NCBI GenBank assembly: GCA_023525715.1
Contig: CM042012.1
Location: 45,175,441 to 45,239,440, forward strand
Direction: 5' to 3'
Source: Cichorium intybus
Lineage: Eukaryota > Streptophyta > Magnoliopsida > Asterales > Asteraceae
DNA length: 64,000 nucleotides
Shown here: positions 43,791 through 56,587 of the stretch, in pieces
How the letters are laid out: each line of letters starts with the position of its first letter
How positions within the stretch are numbered: the first letter of the stretch is position 1
The notes under the pieces: generated by a model
The model's input: the letters and a program-made list of their open reading frames with translations, nothing else
What the model was told of the DNA's origin: nothing
Database searches by the model: none
Position numbers and translations under genes: made by a program

Positions 43791-44307
43791 GAAATTAGAT
43801 CTACAAATAAATCTACGAATAAACATGTATTTACATGGTTTTGTACAAGAATAAGACTATGTAATACTATTTTCAAGTATAGAACACTTATACATTTTCG
43901 GTCTTGGGGTTTTTAAGACTACGACTCATTTATAAGAAAATATTGGATTTTCTGGTTTCAAACACTATCTCTTACAAGAAAAAATGACTATAGATTTTTT
44001 CATACAAAAATCTTATGAACTCACCAACGTAATGTTGACACTCTTTCAAATTACTTGTATTCTCAGGTAACAATTAGTCAGGTCCGACTACCCTTTTGGA
44101 ATGGGACGCGAATACGTCTGTTTTACTTATTTCTTTATCATATTGTAATTGGGTTGAAACAATACCGTTTGAACAATGTAACTTTCCAATTATAATGTAT
44201 GATGGTTGTTATCTACTTATGTTTCAATGTATGCAATGGTTGTGATGCTATGTCCCGTTCCGCCTTCAGACGATTCCGCCATCATGGTTTGGGGGTGTGA
44301 CACCCTT

Positions 44308-44788
44308 TTTCCATATATCTTCGAGCCGTTGCCAATGATACTATCGGTACCTTTCGAGAACGTCTTTAACCTCGTATTAAGATTCGGGAACCACTCGGCG
44401 TTTTTATTGAAATTGTCTTCTCATGACAATCCATTTGACCTCTATTTTCGTCTAACCAATCCATCTCGACTATTACATCAAACTCATGAATAGTAATCGG
44501 CTTCAGATCAATAAGATAGGTATCCCCAAAGATCTCAAGTCGACAACCATTGTAATGACTCTTTACAAAAACACACCTCCCATCGGCTACATCTACTATT
44601 ACTTTTTCAAGTAAATCGACTAACGAGATATCCAATTTGGAAGCAAAAGACACCGATATAAAAGACACGGAAGCACCAGTATCAAAAAGTACTCGTGCTT
44701 GGGAAGAGTTCAAGCTAAAAATACCTGTGATAACATCGGTTTGATCTCGAGCCTCATCGACGGTTAATTGAAAAGCTCTCGTTTTCAC
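44308..44788 (-). pseudogene. G2 protease region
   Basis: An aspartic protease with an intact DTGAS motif (VLFDTGASVSFIS), preceded by the AFQLTVDEARDQTDVITGIF linker also found in G1. A TAA near 44363 breaks the frame shortly before the L3 junction. Confidence 0.85.
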
Positions 44789-44848
44789 GTGACCGCCACT
44801 CCTGTCTCCTCTATCATCTCGATCTCGACCTCCTCCTCGTCCGGTCCT

Positions 44849-45520
44849 TTAAAAATATTTTTGAGACTCAGACTTCATTTTTGGGCAATCGGGGCGAAGA
44901 TGCCCACTTTCTCCATAGTTGAAACAAACAGGACGACTCTCGGTACACTGACGAGCCATATGTCCTGTCTTTCCACACTGAAAACAAACTGATGGTGGGG
45001 TTCGGGAATCACATTCCCAAGTATGCTTTCGCCTGCACTTCTTGCACCATCTTTCCTCCTTCTTCTTGGGCTCGCCACGGAATTGAGAACCCGTGATAAT
45101 AGATCTCTGAGGATAATCTCCAGTTTTTCCCTCCCACTTTCTCTTGAACCCTCCAACTACTCTTTCGATTCTTCTTTCCTCCTCCTGTCTTTGCAACTCC
45201 CTTTCTCTCAATCTTGCTGCCTCGACAACTTGTTGAAAAGTGGTATATCTTGAACTTGGCAAAAACTCTCGGATCTGGGTTTTTAAACCCCACAAGTAAC
45301 GATCCATCTTTCGCTCCTCTGTATCAACTTGATGTTGTGCAAATATTGCTTTCTCATTGAAGTCCAGCGTATATTGTTGCACTGTTCTCGACCCTTGCTG
45401 TAACTTCAAAAATTTTTCTTTTATTCCCTTCATAGCATTATTGGAATAGTAGTATTCGGTGAACTTTAGTTTAAACTGTTCCCAGCTCAATGTAAAAGCC
45501 AAGCTTTCTCCTATTTCCAT
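44849..45520 (-). pseudogene. G2 gag, C-terminal part with zinc knuckles
   Basis: Gag domain end (QQGSRTVQQYTLDFNEKA), then a WCKKCRRKHTWEC motif, CFQCGKTGHMARQC, and a damaged second knuckle CFNYGESGHLRPDC in which the second Cys is Tyr. Same architecture as residues 210-400 of G1. Separated from PR and from the gag N-terminus by frame breaks. Confidence 0.88.
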
Positions 45521-45574
45521 ACACGTATTCTCCCACTAGAACTGTGCATCCTCCTTTAACAAGTTTGTTGCAAA

Positions 45575-46021
45575 CTAAACTTTATCCGCCTCATCACATT
45601 TACTTGTGCGGAACATCTTTTCAACATGAGTCAACCAATTTTTGGCTGTTATGGGATCATCCTTCCCATAGAAATCGTATGGTTTGCACTTTTGGAAAAC
45701 ATCGTAAGTGCACCTTCTCATTTTCTCGGGCACCCTAGCTCCACTCGCCTTGATAAAGATCTCTCCACGATCCTCTCTTTGCTCAAGGTGAACCGGGGTT
45801 GGTCCCAAAGTACCTCCAGTTGTAGCCTCCGCTTGAGGCTTCAAATATGTTGGTAACATATCCTTGATCGCTTTTGCTACCTCAGCTGCGATCATCGCCT
45901 ACATATTACTCTGTATCTCGAGAGGTCGCTTTCCCTCGGGTTGACGCTCTTTACCCGAATCTCGTGATCCCGATTTATCTCTTGGTGGATCACCTCGCGC
46001 TTTTTCTTTTCCAGTGCTCAT
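45575..46021 (-). pseudogene. G2 gag, N-terminal part
   Basis: ATG at 46021 opens a basic N-terminus; an in-frame TAG at about 45899-45901 interrupts it. From 45895 the frame continues through the YDVFQKCKPYDFYGKDDPI gag core to 45575. Further stops lie between 45520 and 45575. Confidence 0.8.
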
Positions 46022-46040
46022 TTCAACTGAAAAAGAAAAT

Positions 46041-46190
46041 CAACTCGTTTAGTAATCACCACCATAATACTCAATAAGGTGTATAATCAACTCAATTTAT
46101 ATATCACCATAATACTCAATATGGTTATATAATCAACTCATTTTGTATGTCACCATAATACTCAATATGGTTATATAATCAACTCATTGT
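46041..46190 (-). repeat. Tandem repeat in the G2 leader (~52 bp, 3 copies)
   Basis: Units containing CACCATAATACTCAATA and ATAATCAACTCA lie between PBS and gag. Confidence 0.85.
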
Positions 46191-46289
46191 AATACACCAC
46201 GGAGGATAGCTACTCGGGTCTCTTTGGGACTTCTCCATCTCATTGGTTTAAGTCTAAACCCATCTCAAGGTTTAATTCCCTTAAACCAC

Positions 46290-46302
46290 GGCTCTGATAC
46301 CA
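46290..46302 (-). promoter_or_regulatory. G2 tRNA-Met primer-binding site
   Basis: GGCTCTGATACCA on the plus strand; the LTR tip TGTTATGCCCGG follows at 46306. Confidence 0.93.
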
Positions 46303-46305
46303 ACT

Positions 46306-47567
46306 TGTTATGCCCGGTTTCTCAAATTTAGGTTACACCAACATATAATCAAACATAATTATCATTAGTGGTGTAATTCCCAAAATGAGTAACAAGTTTA
46401 CAAAGTTATATCAAAAGCATAGTTTAAGTCATAAACTATTTACAATAAGTGTTTACAGCTATTACATAAAAAAACAGGGACAACTATGTAGTTTAAATAA
46501 TAAAGACAATCCAAGTCCAAAGTCCATATTCACTTCAGCTAACCCTCCGTGATGCGTTTCCCACGATCAACATTACCAGAACCTAACAAAATCATTTAAA
46601 CAAACAATTTATGAGCTTCAATAGCTCAGTGAGTAATTGAGTAAAAATTTGATTATATTGTCCAATGTCCCATTCAAACAGATCTCATATGACTATCTCA
46701 GTCATTAGTATATCACATACTTTATTACTTTTTGATTTAAACACTCAAACTTGGTTTTACTCAATCAATCCAACTTAGCTAAATTTTGATCTGCAATCAA
46801 ACAATTCATCAATATATAATTCATCTAGCATTAACTATTCACCTGATGTGGAATCAATATGTGGAACTCCTGCACCTCGTGTATGCTCCTGTCTAGCTTT
46901 AGCTGTAGCACAACAGATCAATTTCATTACTCTAGTTAAGAATAATTCTTAATCACACTCAATACTCATCATCAAGGAACTTGTATCATTGAAGCAAGTT
47001 ACAATCAAAATATAGCAACAATATCTAAGTTGAAATCTTCAATTCCATCACTTTAACACATATAACTCTAGAAATGCAACAATCAACACTTCTCTAGCTC
47101 GGGTTCATAGTTAGAACTCTTTTACACTAACTAATTCAAACAATTTCACTCTAACTCTAGCTAATTACAGGTGGTTCATCAAAACCACAAGGAACCATCT
47201 CAATCCCAATGATTCAACCGATAAAACAAGATAAAAATCAAAGAGGGTTACCTTTCAAGCTCAAAGTATTAATCTCTAACTTCAATTCGTGAAAGATGAG
47301 CTCTAATCTTGACTTAGAAGGTTTAGAACTGGTTTTCTAGGGTTTGGAGAGGTTTTAGACGAAAAGGGTTTTAACCCCAAATGAAGCAAAGTCGTATTTT
47401 AAAAACAGATCTGCGCGATTACACAGCCCGTGTTAAAGTTACACGGCCCGTGTATGCATTTTGGAGTTTGGTCTTCACAGCTACATGACCCGTGTCCATA
47501 TTACACGACCCGTGCTGCACACTTTACACGACCTGTGTAACCTTCGGTATGCTCAACAAGTCCAAAG
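46306..47567 (-). repeat. G2 5' LTR, truncated at its outer end
   Basis: Inner tip at 46306. On the minus strand a donor-like GAAAG|GTAACC begins at 47251 and an acceptor-like TTTGTTAG|G ends at 46583, after an ATTACTCACTGAG branch-like site. Near the right end (47415-47535) there are several ACACGRCCCGTGT-type palindromes. The outer end is replaced at about 47567 by a family C LTR. Confidence 0.75.
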
Positions 47568-48083
47568 AGATTTCCCACACGACCTGTTGATCCTTAGATC
47601 TCTTGGAAGCAAGCACCACAAATGTCGTGCCTCTAATGGCTCACACCCAGAACCAAGCAAGCAAGAAAACAAGATAGGAGAATAGTAGAAACCCTTAGAA
47701 TTTCGTGGCTTATGAGGGGTGGAGGAGGCCTTTATTTATAGCCTCCAGGTGATAAGCAATTAAGGAGTATAACTGCCTTATTTAAGATCCTGATATGATA
47801 AGACTTTTATCATATAACTGAATCTACTTATCACTGCCATAAATTATGCCAATACCCATTAAGGAATGCGAAACCCTAAACTCTTAGGCCTCAATTTCGT
47901 CCAAACCCATATGGGCAACCCTAATTGTCTATTGCTCAACTATTGAACAATTACAATTCAGCCCCTGTACTTTTAATTAATCCAATTAATCCCAAAATTA
48001 ATTCCAATTAATTTCTGATCAATTATTAATTAAATATTATGATTTCTAATTAATATATTATTCTCATAATATACTAACAAATC

Positions 48084-48127
<44 letters not shown>

Positions 48128-51100
48128 AAGTTATCTTGTCCTCTGCTAGGTTTTGAGGGCAACCCAAAAGGACTGTGCTGCCATCAATCAAGTATATTCC
48201 TAAACTATAGTCATGGCTTAGACACCTAATCCAACAGTCTCCCACTTGGATAAGTCTATGACCAGCAAATTGTAGCTTCCAAAAGCACGTTGCCGAACTC
48301 TGACCCAGTCAGTTCTGTCCATAGATAAGTGATCATATGATCCTTCGTCCAACAAGATATTTCTGGACATGAGACATGGATTGAGATCAATCTCCGTCCG
48401 ATACTCTGTTTCCCGACTTCCAATTCTGCTTATGACTTTAAGACTTCTAATTGAACACATCAATTCAGTCCTGGCTATCCAACACTTTAGTCAACTTCAA
48501 AATCATCGAGAGGCCTACAGATATTTGTTTCCCATCAGGGTCAAGGAACGAATAAGCTTTGACTCATATGCTTGTGTCTTTTACTCATCAAAATCTCACA
48601 CAACAATACATTTTATAACATCGAGTTACCGATGCGTTTACGCATTATCAATGCACAACCGACTTGCAAATTTCAACTCATATGTCTCCGCTTCAAGACC
48701 ATAAGTTATTATCGTCTCAAAATTGCTCGTGATATAATCCATGAAACAATTCTTTGAGCGTGGGTTTATCCAATACTCAAATATCTATTTCTAAGTACTC
48801 ATGAACGTTGTAGCAATCCTGTTGCTATGTTTAACTCCTTAGACAATCTGCAAACCAATTCATGACAGTCTTGATTCAATACTTACTTCCCAAAGTATGA
48901 GCGACTGTGGACCTTTTGAATAATTAAATTATTCGGGAAGTAAAACATGCAAAAGCGAAACATAAAATCTGACTGGCAGCTACTCCTGCTTATTACCAAG
49001 TCTCCACGAGGGAATCACCAAGTCGGATCTATCATAAAACTATTATCGGTTTCTTATTTTCTTTTAAACTTTCAATTCAAATTTCATAACTATGTCTACA
49101 TGAACTTTTCATTCTTTTTATGTATCCTGAGTGTCTCACACTCATACACTTAATTGCAGATGATCCAATGGGATACTCTTCCAATGATATCTCAATTTGC
49201 TATGTTGTCTTTCTATCTCCTAACTCCATTATTGTGATGTGTACTGTGACTTCTCATGGTTCTCGGGGTCTTTAGTCTACATGACTGCACCCTAAGACTA
49301 TTTTGAGGTGTTATGATGTGCCGGTGACCCACACGCGCTCCATCGTAATACCAATGAAACTCTTTAACCATGAAGTCCTTTAGCACCACGTCCTGATGTT
49401 AATAATTACCGATTTGAAACTCTTTTCAAATTCTTACTATCACATTCACCCTAATCATTTCCTAATGATTTCTCACGTGTGTTCAAATAATCCGTTCAGT
49501 ATTCTCAGCCAGTTTATGTCCTGAATCCAACTTACTATGCTCTAAGCATCAAGTCATCAGGACATGTTCATGACACTTCTGATCGATCCAAGAAGCTCTT
49601 GGAATCTGATCTAATCTTATTCCAAATCCTTTCAAAATCTAAAGATTACTTATAATCCCTGTGTCACGACTTTCGAAAACTATTTCCTTTCGGAGACTCA
49701 TTCTCATGCATCTTGAATCTTATCAAGATCATGCTTACAATGGCTAGGTCTATACTGACGATTTCATCTATCTGATAGATGTCAGTGAACTACGTGAGTG
49801 TGCTGCACCTGCTTTATATCTTTCATGCTAAGTCATCACACTTTGTAATGATAGGAAACTCCTTTCCTGAGGATATGCATCTTGAATCTCATCAAGATCA
49901 TATTGGCAGAGTTTTTGATCTATCTAATAGATGTTTGCAACCACCTGAGTACGTTGTATCTCCTTTAAGTCTTTCATGGCAAACCGTCTCTTAATTCCAA
50001 GTCATTACACTTTGTAACGATAAGAGACGTTTCCTAGAAGCAGTATGTAACCAACATACAGTGATAGGCAAATGACAACGATACTCCCACTGGCTTTGAC
50101 ACGGTTATGTGACTCTTTCAGACTATTCACAAAATCCAAACCTTTTGGCACATTTTGAGAATCCGAAGTCCAAACCTTTTCTGACATGATTATGACAATC
50201 TTTCAGGCTATTCACAAAATCCAAACATTTGGCATATTTTGAGAATCCGAATATCCTTTCTTGCGAGGCGCCTGTGGGAAGAATCTCGGGCCTATCTACC
50301 TTTGTATTGGCACGTTCTTTGTGAGTCCCTATTAGTGTGCCGGTAATCCACACATGCTCCACTAACGACTCACAATGTGCCGTGTAGTATCCTCTTAGAT
50401 TTCATCTTCTATTGAGAGTGCTTCTCTCGGAATCAATTGCTTGACTCTGAGTATCGTCTCACTCAACCAGATGTTCTGTAAGTACATTTCTATCCATGTC
50501 GCTTTCTTTTGATGATTCAATCACTCCCATCGGTTTTAAACCAGGTGAAAAATCAATCAAATTGTCACATAGACTGTATCTCGCCATAAGGTTCTCTTAT
50601 TTGGCAGCAACCAGGCTCACCAATGCTTCCAATTAGTCGGATTGCTTATCCGTACCAACTTTAGTGTTTTACCACTAATCGGTATGTCACCCAGATCATA
50701 ACACCTTATTATGGTGACCGATACTACTGGTCAAGAGAAGAGTATGTCAGGTTTAACAGGAATCTGATTCCTGGTCAAGGCCTAGTGATAACTAAAGGTT
50801 CTTTCAATTGGCTAATCCTGAACTCATTCAGGATCATTCTTACTCCCACTGTTTCCTTAGAATATGAGTCCTTTCCAAAAGAACTCTTCTTTCACAGTTA
50901 CAGTCGGGATAGCCAATGAAACGTCATTGTTGATCAGGTACAGGCTGGTCATGAGGTTTGGATAAATGCTACATGACCCTGGACTTTCTATGTACAAGTG
51001 GGATGATCCCATTCTTTACACTTCAGACAGTGTCAGCAAAATCTACTTAGTCTAAGACGTGGTCGGAATATGGTTTATATGGTCTGACTGGTTGAATATT

Positions 51101-51490
51101 CAATTTATCGAAAAACTAATCGGAGGTGTATCTTATACATCGAGGATCAAACTATTTCGACCAATGCTCCATCATCTTCCCTAAGACACATTATAACCAT
51201 TAATGTTCTTGGAAGAGAATAAGTTGTGAAACATTTTCTCAGTTTATGTTGTCACTCAGGTTCTGTTGATCTTATACTTCCTTTGAAGTCCTTGAACAGT
51301 TCAAGGTTTCTATCAATCACTTATTTTGATAAGTGAAGCCATATTTGTCAAACTAATTGGCAAATATTATGAAGTATAACTAATTGTGTTCTGTTCAAAG
51401 ACTCGAGCAATACACAGTAACTAGTGTGTCCGTTGCTCATAATCTTAATGTCCTTTACATCTCTATGTAAATTTATGACTTTGTTAATTA
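47568..51490 (-). mobile_element. C2: family C element fragment (3' LTR and part of interior)
   Basis: The LTR (about 47568-48236, minus tip TGTTGGATTAGG) adjoins a polypurine tract (AAGTGGGAGAC, complement at 48237-48249), so it is a 3' LTR. The interior 48250-51490 is the reverse complement of the C1 interior (about 58300-61475), diverged by perhaps a fifth. It has no gag or pol domain. The T LTR interrupts it at 51490/51491. Confidence 0.8.
48089..48125. repeat. (TC)18 microsatellite in the C2 LTR
   Basis: A dinucleotide run of about 37 bp; C3 has only TCTCTCTC at the matching position (about 12118). Confidence 0.95.
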
Positions 51491-51496
51491 TGTAAC
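51491..51496 (+). repeat. Tip of the T LTR, split off by C1
   Basis: TGTAAC at 51491-51496. The last five bases, GTAAC, are the C1 target duplication, repeated at 62244-62248 where the T LTR continues as GTAACGACCC. Confidence 0.75.
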
Positions 51497-51840
51497 TGTT
51501 GGATTAGGTGTCTAAGCCATGACTTTATATTTATATTTATCTTGTTAATTGAAGCAAAGTCCATTTGGGTTGCCCTCATAGCTGGAGGTTAGGATAGAGT
51601 TCATTAGAGTAAAAGGTTGATTTGTTAATTGTTTAATAAATCAATGAAATTAATTAAATAGTTTATTAATATATTTAAGTGTTAATATATTAATTAGAAA
51701 CTATAATAATTAATTAAGATTTAATCTAGAATTAATTGGATTTAATTTAGTGATTAAATTAATTAATTAAAAGTGCGGGGACTGGTTTGTATTTATTTAA
51801 TAGTTGAATAAATAACTGGCCAGTGGACAGGGGCCAAAAG
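51497..51840 (+). repeat. C1 5' LTR, first part
   Basis: Tip TGTTGGATTAGG; matches 61476-61819 closely. Ends with the AAAAG duplication (51836-51840) at the S2 insertion. Confidence 0.95.
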
Positions 51841-54800
51841 TGTAACATCCGTGTTTTGGGCCTAGGAGTTTTGAGCTTAAACCGACAAATAAAATCTATT
51901 TAGTAAATAAAGAAAATAAATGAATAACTAAATTTAATATGTTGTTATATTTTATATCGTAAATAAATGAGCTAAACATAGTTTTAGAATCTATTTGTAA
52001 CCAAATGTGAGAAATTTTGTCATAAGGACTAAAAGTGTCAATTTGGCCAAACTTACCCTAAGTAGATTTGACTAGTCATGGATTTGGAAAATTAGAAGAT
52101 ATTATGAAGGTATTGATGTGGAGTTTAAATTAGGTCAAATAATTCCTTGAATTAATATTAAGGACCTAAACTGTGAGGAATTTTAGTGTAAGGGACCATT
52201 TGTGCCAAATTGGGAAACTAAGGGTTAGTGTTGACCTTGAGAATGACTCAAGTGAAATAAATAATTATATTTGGGGCATAAGTGTGAACTTAGAGACTTC
52301 TAGTTAGAAGAATTGACTTTTGGGGTGTTGGGTGAAGAATGATCAAACTATAGGGACTAGTTTTGCCAATTGTGAAAGATGTAGAGTTTTAGATGGGGGT
52401 TCTCCCCATTTTAGCCAAACATCACGATTTTAGAGAGGAGAGGGAGAGAGAGTGGCGATTTTCTGGAGATTTTGGAGGACAAGATGCTAAGGTTTGAAGA
52501 ATCATCAAAGTTCTTGAGATTGGTAATGTGGGGGAGGAAATCCTAGGATCCCAAGTGTTAGTTTATTATTCTAGTGCATGTTTTGATCATCATCCAATCC
52601 ATGGATGCTCTAGATCCAATTATTTGATTGATTTGGGTGTTATGAACCCTAGAATTTGGGGATTTGTTAGATACTTGAGGAATCTAGAAATTGATGGTTG
52701 GATTTTGTAGTTTTGGATGAGGGGATTCATTTCTAATGATTCCCTAAGGATTCCAACCTTTGATTTGTAGTTTTAAACCTTGAATCACTAGAATTTGGGA
52801 ATTGGGTGTTGAAATGGGTTTATTTCATGTATATGATGAATGGATCTTTTGTTTAATGGGTAAATGGGTTTATTGCATCAATTTGGATGTAATAGTGGAG
52901 CAAGAATCATTTCCTAAGGATTCCATGGAATGGAAGAAGGAATCTCCACTTGTAATCATCTATTGATGGATTGGAATTGGGTATTCCATGGGTTTAATCA
53001 TTTGGACCAATGATTGGAATTGGAGATTCCATGAGGTTATCTTCTTTGGGTTTGTATGGGAATGATTCTCCTAAGAGATGACATTGGTTAAGGACTTAAT
53101 TGGGTACTTGATGGTGTTAAGTGTAATGATTGACTTGGAACATAGTTCATGAATGACTTGTTAAGAGATAAGAACTTGAATTGTGATTTTCATTAGTTTA
53201 AGTCATGAACACTTGGATTGGGAGTTGAATGCTTGTAAATGAGTTATTAAATGTGTATTTTCATGTATAATTGGTCTTGGGTTGATTTGGAGCCTCAATT
53301 GGGTCAAAAGGGGGTTAAAATGACCAAAAACCAAGTTACTGCACAGCGTACACGACCCGTGTGCTGATACACGACCCATGTAGGGTCTCTGGGGCTTCGG
53401 ATCAGTTTTGCCCTGGGTCCTACACGACCCGTGTAGGGCTACACGACCCGTGTAGCCTGGGTTGGCCAGAAATGTCAGTTTTTAGGTTTTGAGCTTTATG
53501 GTTTGGGCTTCGGGTCCTTGTTTTAATGCCAATCTTTGGAAATGTTTTAACTAAGATTTTCCTTATATTAGAGGGTCAAGGACTTCATTTTGAGATGATG
53601 AATGATGGTTTCCTCTTTGTTATAAAGAAGTAAGTATAGTACAACTTTTAGATGAATCGAGTATGATATCTTCCGTTCTTGCATTTTAGTAAGGATATAT
53701 GTTATAATGACTTGGAGATGAGACTAAGGACTTGAGCTAGCACTCAACTAAGATGATTTGATGGACGAGATGATGTCTAGGAGCGCCTCCATATGCATCA
53801 ACCTTGTGTGGAGTTAGTGTTGACTCGTCAGTTGACCTTCGGTGAGTTTACCGGGAGTACACATCCCAACTAATATATTTTGTGTGTGTTATCAAATACT
53901 TTTCATGCATAATATTATGTGCAATGTGTTATATGATTACTACTTGTGCATTGCATGAAAATGTGTTTCTAAAGATGTTTTCAAATGAAGATTATGATGA
54001 AGTTTTGAAAGATGTTTTGAGCATCCTATTTGTGCATCGCATTGCATATAGGATGGGATTGACCGAGTGAACCTTATGACGAAGATGAAATGATTGTCCC
54101 GGATTTAGGGAAATCATGATTGTCCCGGATTTAGGGAAATCAAGGGCAAATGCCCAAAATGAGATGTTTGTCCCGGATTTAGGGAAAACTGTTCCCGACA
54201 ATAGGGAACCGCATGAGGGAGTTGTTAACCCTCATGGGGCTAGTGTGATGGCCACTAGTCCTAGTTTTGCCTATACGGGGATCGAGTGGCATGCTTTGTG
54301 CGTGTCATTCGTGAACTTAGGTAGGTGCCATTGAGGTGAGTTGGACTTTTATGAGATGGACGTGGGTTTGGGATAGTTGCATCATGCATTGCATTTGCAT
54401 ATCATAACTATGTATTTTGAGTAAATCCTTATGATGTTTTGAGTAACTATTGAAGTTTGTTTAAAATCTATTTTTGGGGGTTTGTCCCGAGTGTGGTAGT
54501 TCACTGCTCACACAAAATGGGACAACCTCGGGTAAACTCACTAGGCATTTCCATTGCCTAACTTATTTTGATGTGTACTCAGGCTGAGGAGTTTAGATGA
54601 CTTAGAAGAGCTGGATGTTTAGAAGGCCACGGTTTGTGTGGTATCATTTAAATTGTGTAATGGTATTTGAATTGTTACAACCTCGCTATTTTATAAACTA
54701 AAATGTTTTATCTAAAATGGGACCAAACATTGTTTTCCGCAACTTAATCCTAAATTATTTCTCATTAAACCCCATGTGTTTTAAAATAGTTTTTGGAAGA

Positions 54801-54922
54801 AAATGGCTTATTTGAAAATGTTGAAACTAAAGTTTTCACTAAAGGATTATTTTATTGATTAATGATGATAAACCATGGGTTAAAATGACGTTTTATGAAA
54901 AGCCTTAAGCGAGGGTGTTTCA
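51841..54922 (+). mobile_element. S2: 3.1-kb solo LTR inside the C1 5' LTR
   Basis: Tips TGTAACATCC and GGGTGTTTCA, flanked by AAAAG (51836-51840 and 54923-54927). The C1 3' LTR near 61816-61822 shows the intact target. No PBS, polypurine tract or pol. Related to L1 and T1 LTRs. A donor-like TTG|GTAATG begins at 52523 and an acceptor-like TGTACTCAG|G ends at 54582 (2060 nt). Four ACACGACCCGTGT-type palindromes lie at about 53347-53460. A short tandem repeat of about 28 bp (GATTGTCCCGGATTTAGGG) is at about 54090-54190. Confidence 0.92.
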
Positions 54923-55351
54923 AAAAGTGGCGCCACCATGGAAGGATTCTCCATGGTTGGCAAAACCCTATTAGGGTTTAGAAAAGGCTTGGTCCATTTA
55001 GTCAGCAGGCTTGCCCATTTGGAGGCTCCTTAGGGTTTCAGCTGTAACCCTTGGAGGCTATAAAAGGGGGCACCTGGCCACCCTAAAACCTGCGCCATTT
55101 TCACCAAGAAAACTCTGCTGGACTGTCTTCTCCATTGCTTGGGTGTGACACCATTTGAGGCAGGACATTTGTGCTGCTAGCTTCAAGGATCATAAGATCA
55201 AAAGGTTGGTTTTCTCAGTTTTGATCTTTAGAAATTAATTGTTCCTTTAGGTTTTAGTTTATTATCTTCATAGAAGAAAACATAGATCATATTAGGGTTG
55301 CATGTGAACCATAAGTTATTATTTGTTCATTGATTGCTAGAAAACCCTTCA
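54923..55351 (+). repeat. C1 5' LTR, second part
   Basis: TATAAAAG at 55059-55066, with the transcription start expected near 55090. Ends in CA at 55351, directly before the PBS. Confidence 0.95.
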
Positions 55352-55352
55352 G

Positions 55353-55364
55353 TGGTATCAGAGC
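55353..55364 (+). promoter_or_regulatory. C1 tRNA-Met primer-binding site
   Basis: TGGTATCAGAGC, one base from the LTR end. Confidence 0.93.
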
Positions 55365-56587
55365 TTAGGCTTGTTTTCTTATGAATTGATATAAACTGCT
55401 TGAATGATTCTTGCCTTGAGTGTTTTTGTGAAAAACCCTCTTGGAATGGCCTAAATTTCGTTGCCTAGGCTAGGGTTTCCTAACCATAGCCGCCACCCCC
55501 CTTGGATCCCCTTTATTTGCTTGTCTTTTTTAAGTTGGTTGTTATTTTTGGTAATTGTATCTTCAAGATAACTTGAACCCTTAAACCCTAGCTAGCAAAT
55601 TTCGAACCTTAGGGGTTAAGATAGGTAAAATTAATTTGATTAATTTATAAAATCTATCTTAGATTTAATTAATTTAATTAATTGTTAATTAAAAGATAAA
55701 TTAAATCAGCTTAAAGGATTAATTTAAAATTTTCGAAAAAATAGAATAAATTAGCGAAAATTATGAATAAATTAATTCTAAAATATTTTAATAGATTAAA
55801 ATATATCTTATATATTTATGATTAAAAGTTAATACTTATATATAAGATTAAATGGTTAGTCTTACCGCTAGTAGGCCTCATTCACAAAACTGTCCTATAA
55901 AGAGGGTATAAGGCGACTGCCTATAAAATGGTAGTCTAATGGGTGTCCACTCTCGCCCACCGCTCTCCTGGCTAGTCTAGTGTCGTTAGCCGAATGGGTT
56001 TGATAGAACCGCTAAGCCTCTTAAAAGTATAATGCTATAATTGAAAGTACTAGAACCTCAATCAAATCCCAATCTAGTTACTTTAGGTTTAAAAATGTGG
56101 ATTGGTGCTAATCCATGAAATTGCACATTGCAATTTGTGAAACATTGGTGGAGCGTGTGTGGTTAACCGGCACACCAATAGGGGTTCACAAAGACTTGCA
56201 ATGGGTTTCTCGATTTTGTCATTATTAACGGAGCGTGTGTGGTTAACCGGCACGTTAATTAGAGATGGCAATTGACTTCGAGAGTACCAAGCTAATTTGC
56301 ATGGTTATTCACACCCGGTTTGTGATCCTCGGCATCCCAGTCACAAACAGTGGGGCATATCTGAGACTAAACATGCCATTGAATAGTTCAATGTGTCTCA
56401 ACAGATCTAGGAGTTTCATAAGATGAAATTGATAACTGTATTATCTACATTAATGACCAATATGTTGTGATTACGGCATCCCTCTTCACATCATAGTTGG
56501 GGTATCTTGGGTCCTAGCATTAATAAATAATAAATTGGGTAATTATTTAAAAGGATAAATTAAACTAATAAATTCTGTTTATTGTAG
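55365..56587 (+). other. C1 leader
   Basis: 1.2 kb between PBS and gag without a coding frame. A motif GGAGCGTGTGTGGTTAACCGGCAC occurs in two similar copies (near 56150 and 56230). This long leader presumably holds packaging signals; nothing else recognised. Confidence 0.6.

Larger units (their letters stand above)
40669..44302 (+). mobile_element. L3: 3.6-kb solo LTR inserted in the G2 gag-pol
   Basis: Tips TGTGACAATTG and GGGTGTGACA, flanked by CCCTT (40664-40668 and 44303-44307). No PBS or polypurine tract at either side. Removing it with one duplication would restore the G2 reading register between PR and RT. Collinear with A-left over its first 2.1 kb or more. A donor-like CTTG|GTAAGC begins at 41682 and an acceptor-like TATTCTCAG|G ends at 44066. 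Plus orientation is inferred from these sites and from the tip sequences. Confidence 0.9.
37671..47567 (-). mobile_element. G2: decayed minus-strand Ty3/gypsy chromovirus
   Basis: From right to left: 5' LTR (46306 to about 47567), PBS, gag, PR, interruption by L3 (40669-44302), RT, RNase H, IN, chromodomain, polypurine tract (37743-37763 region), and a remnant of about 70 bp of 3' LTR (37671-37742, tip TGTAATACCG on the minus strand). Many frameshifts and stops, plus a mutated RT motif, show that it is old. Protein similarity to G1 is clear but distant, and it has its own LTR type. Confidence 0.88.

Noticed and set aside
17531..44302. Reading A-left, G2 pol and L3 as one element with paired LTRs
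   Set aside because: No PBS beside L3, the outer flanks (AATAA and CCCTT) do not match, L3 has its own CCCTT duplication, and both LTRs are in the opposite orientation to pol.
52528..52710. 60-residue frame in S2
   Set aside because: Lies in an LTR that is non-coding in all relatives; no start context or domain.
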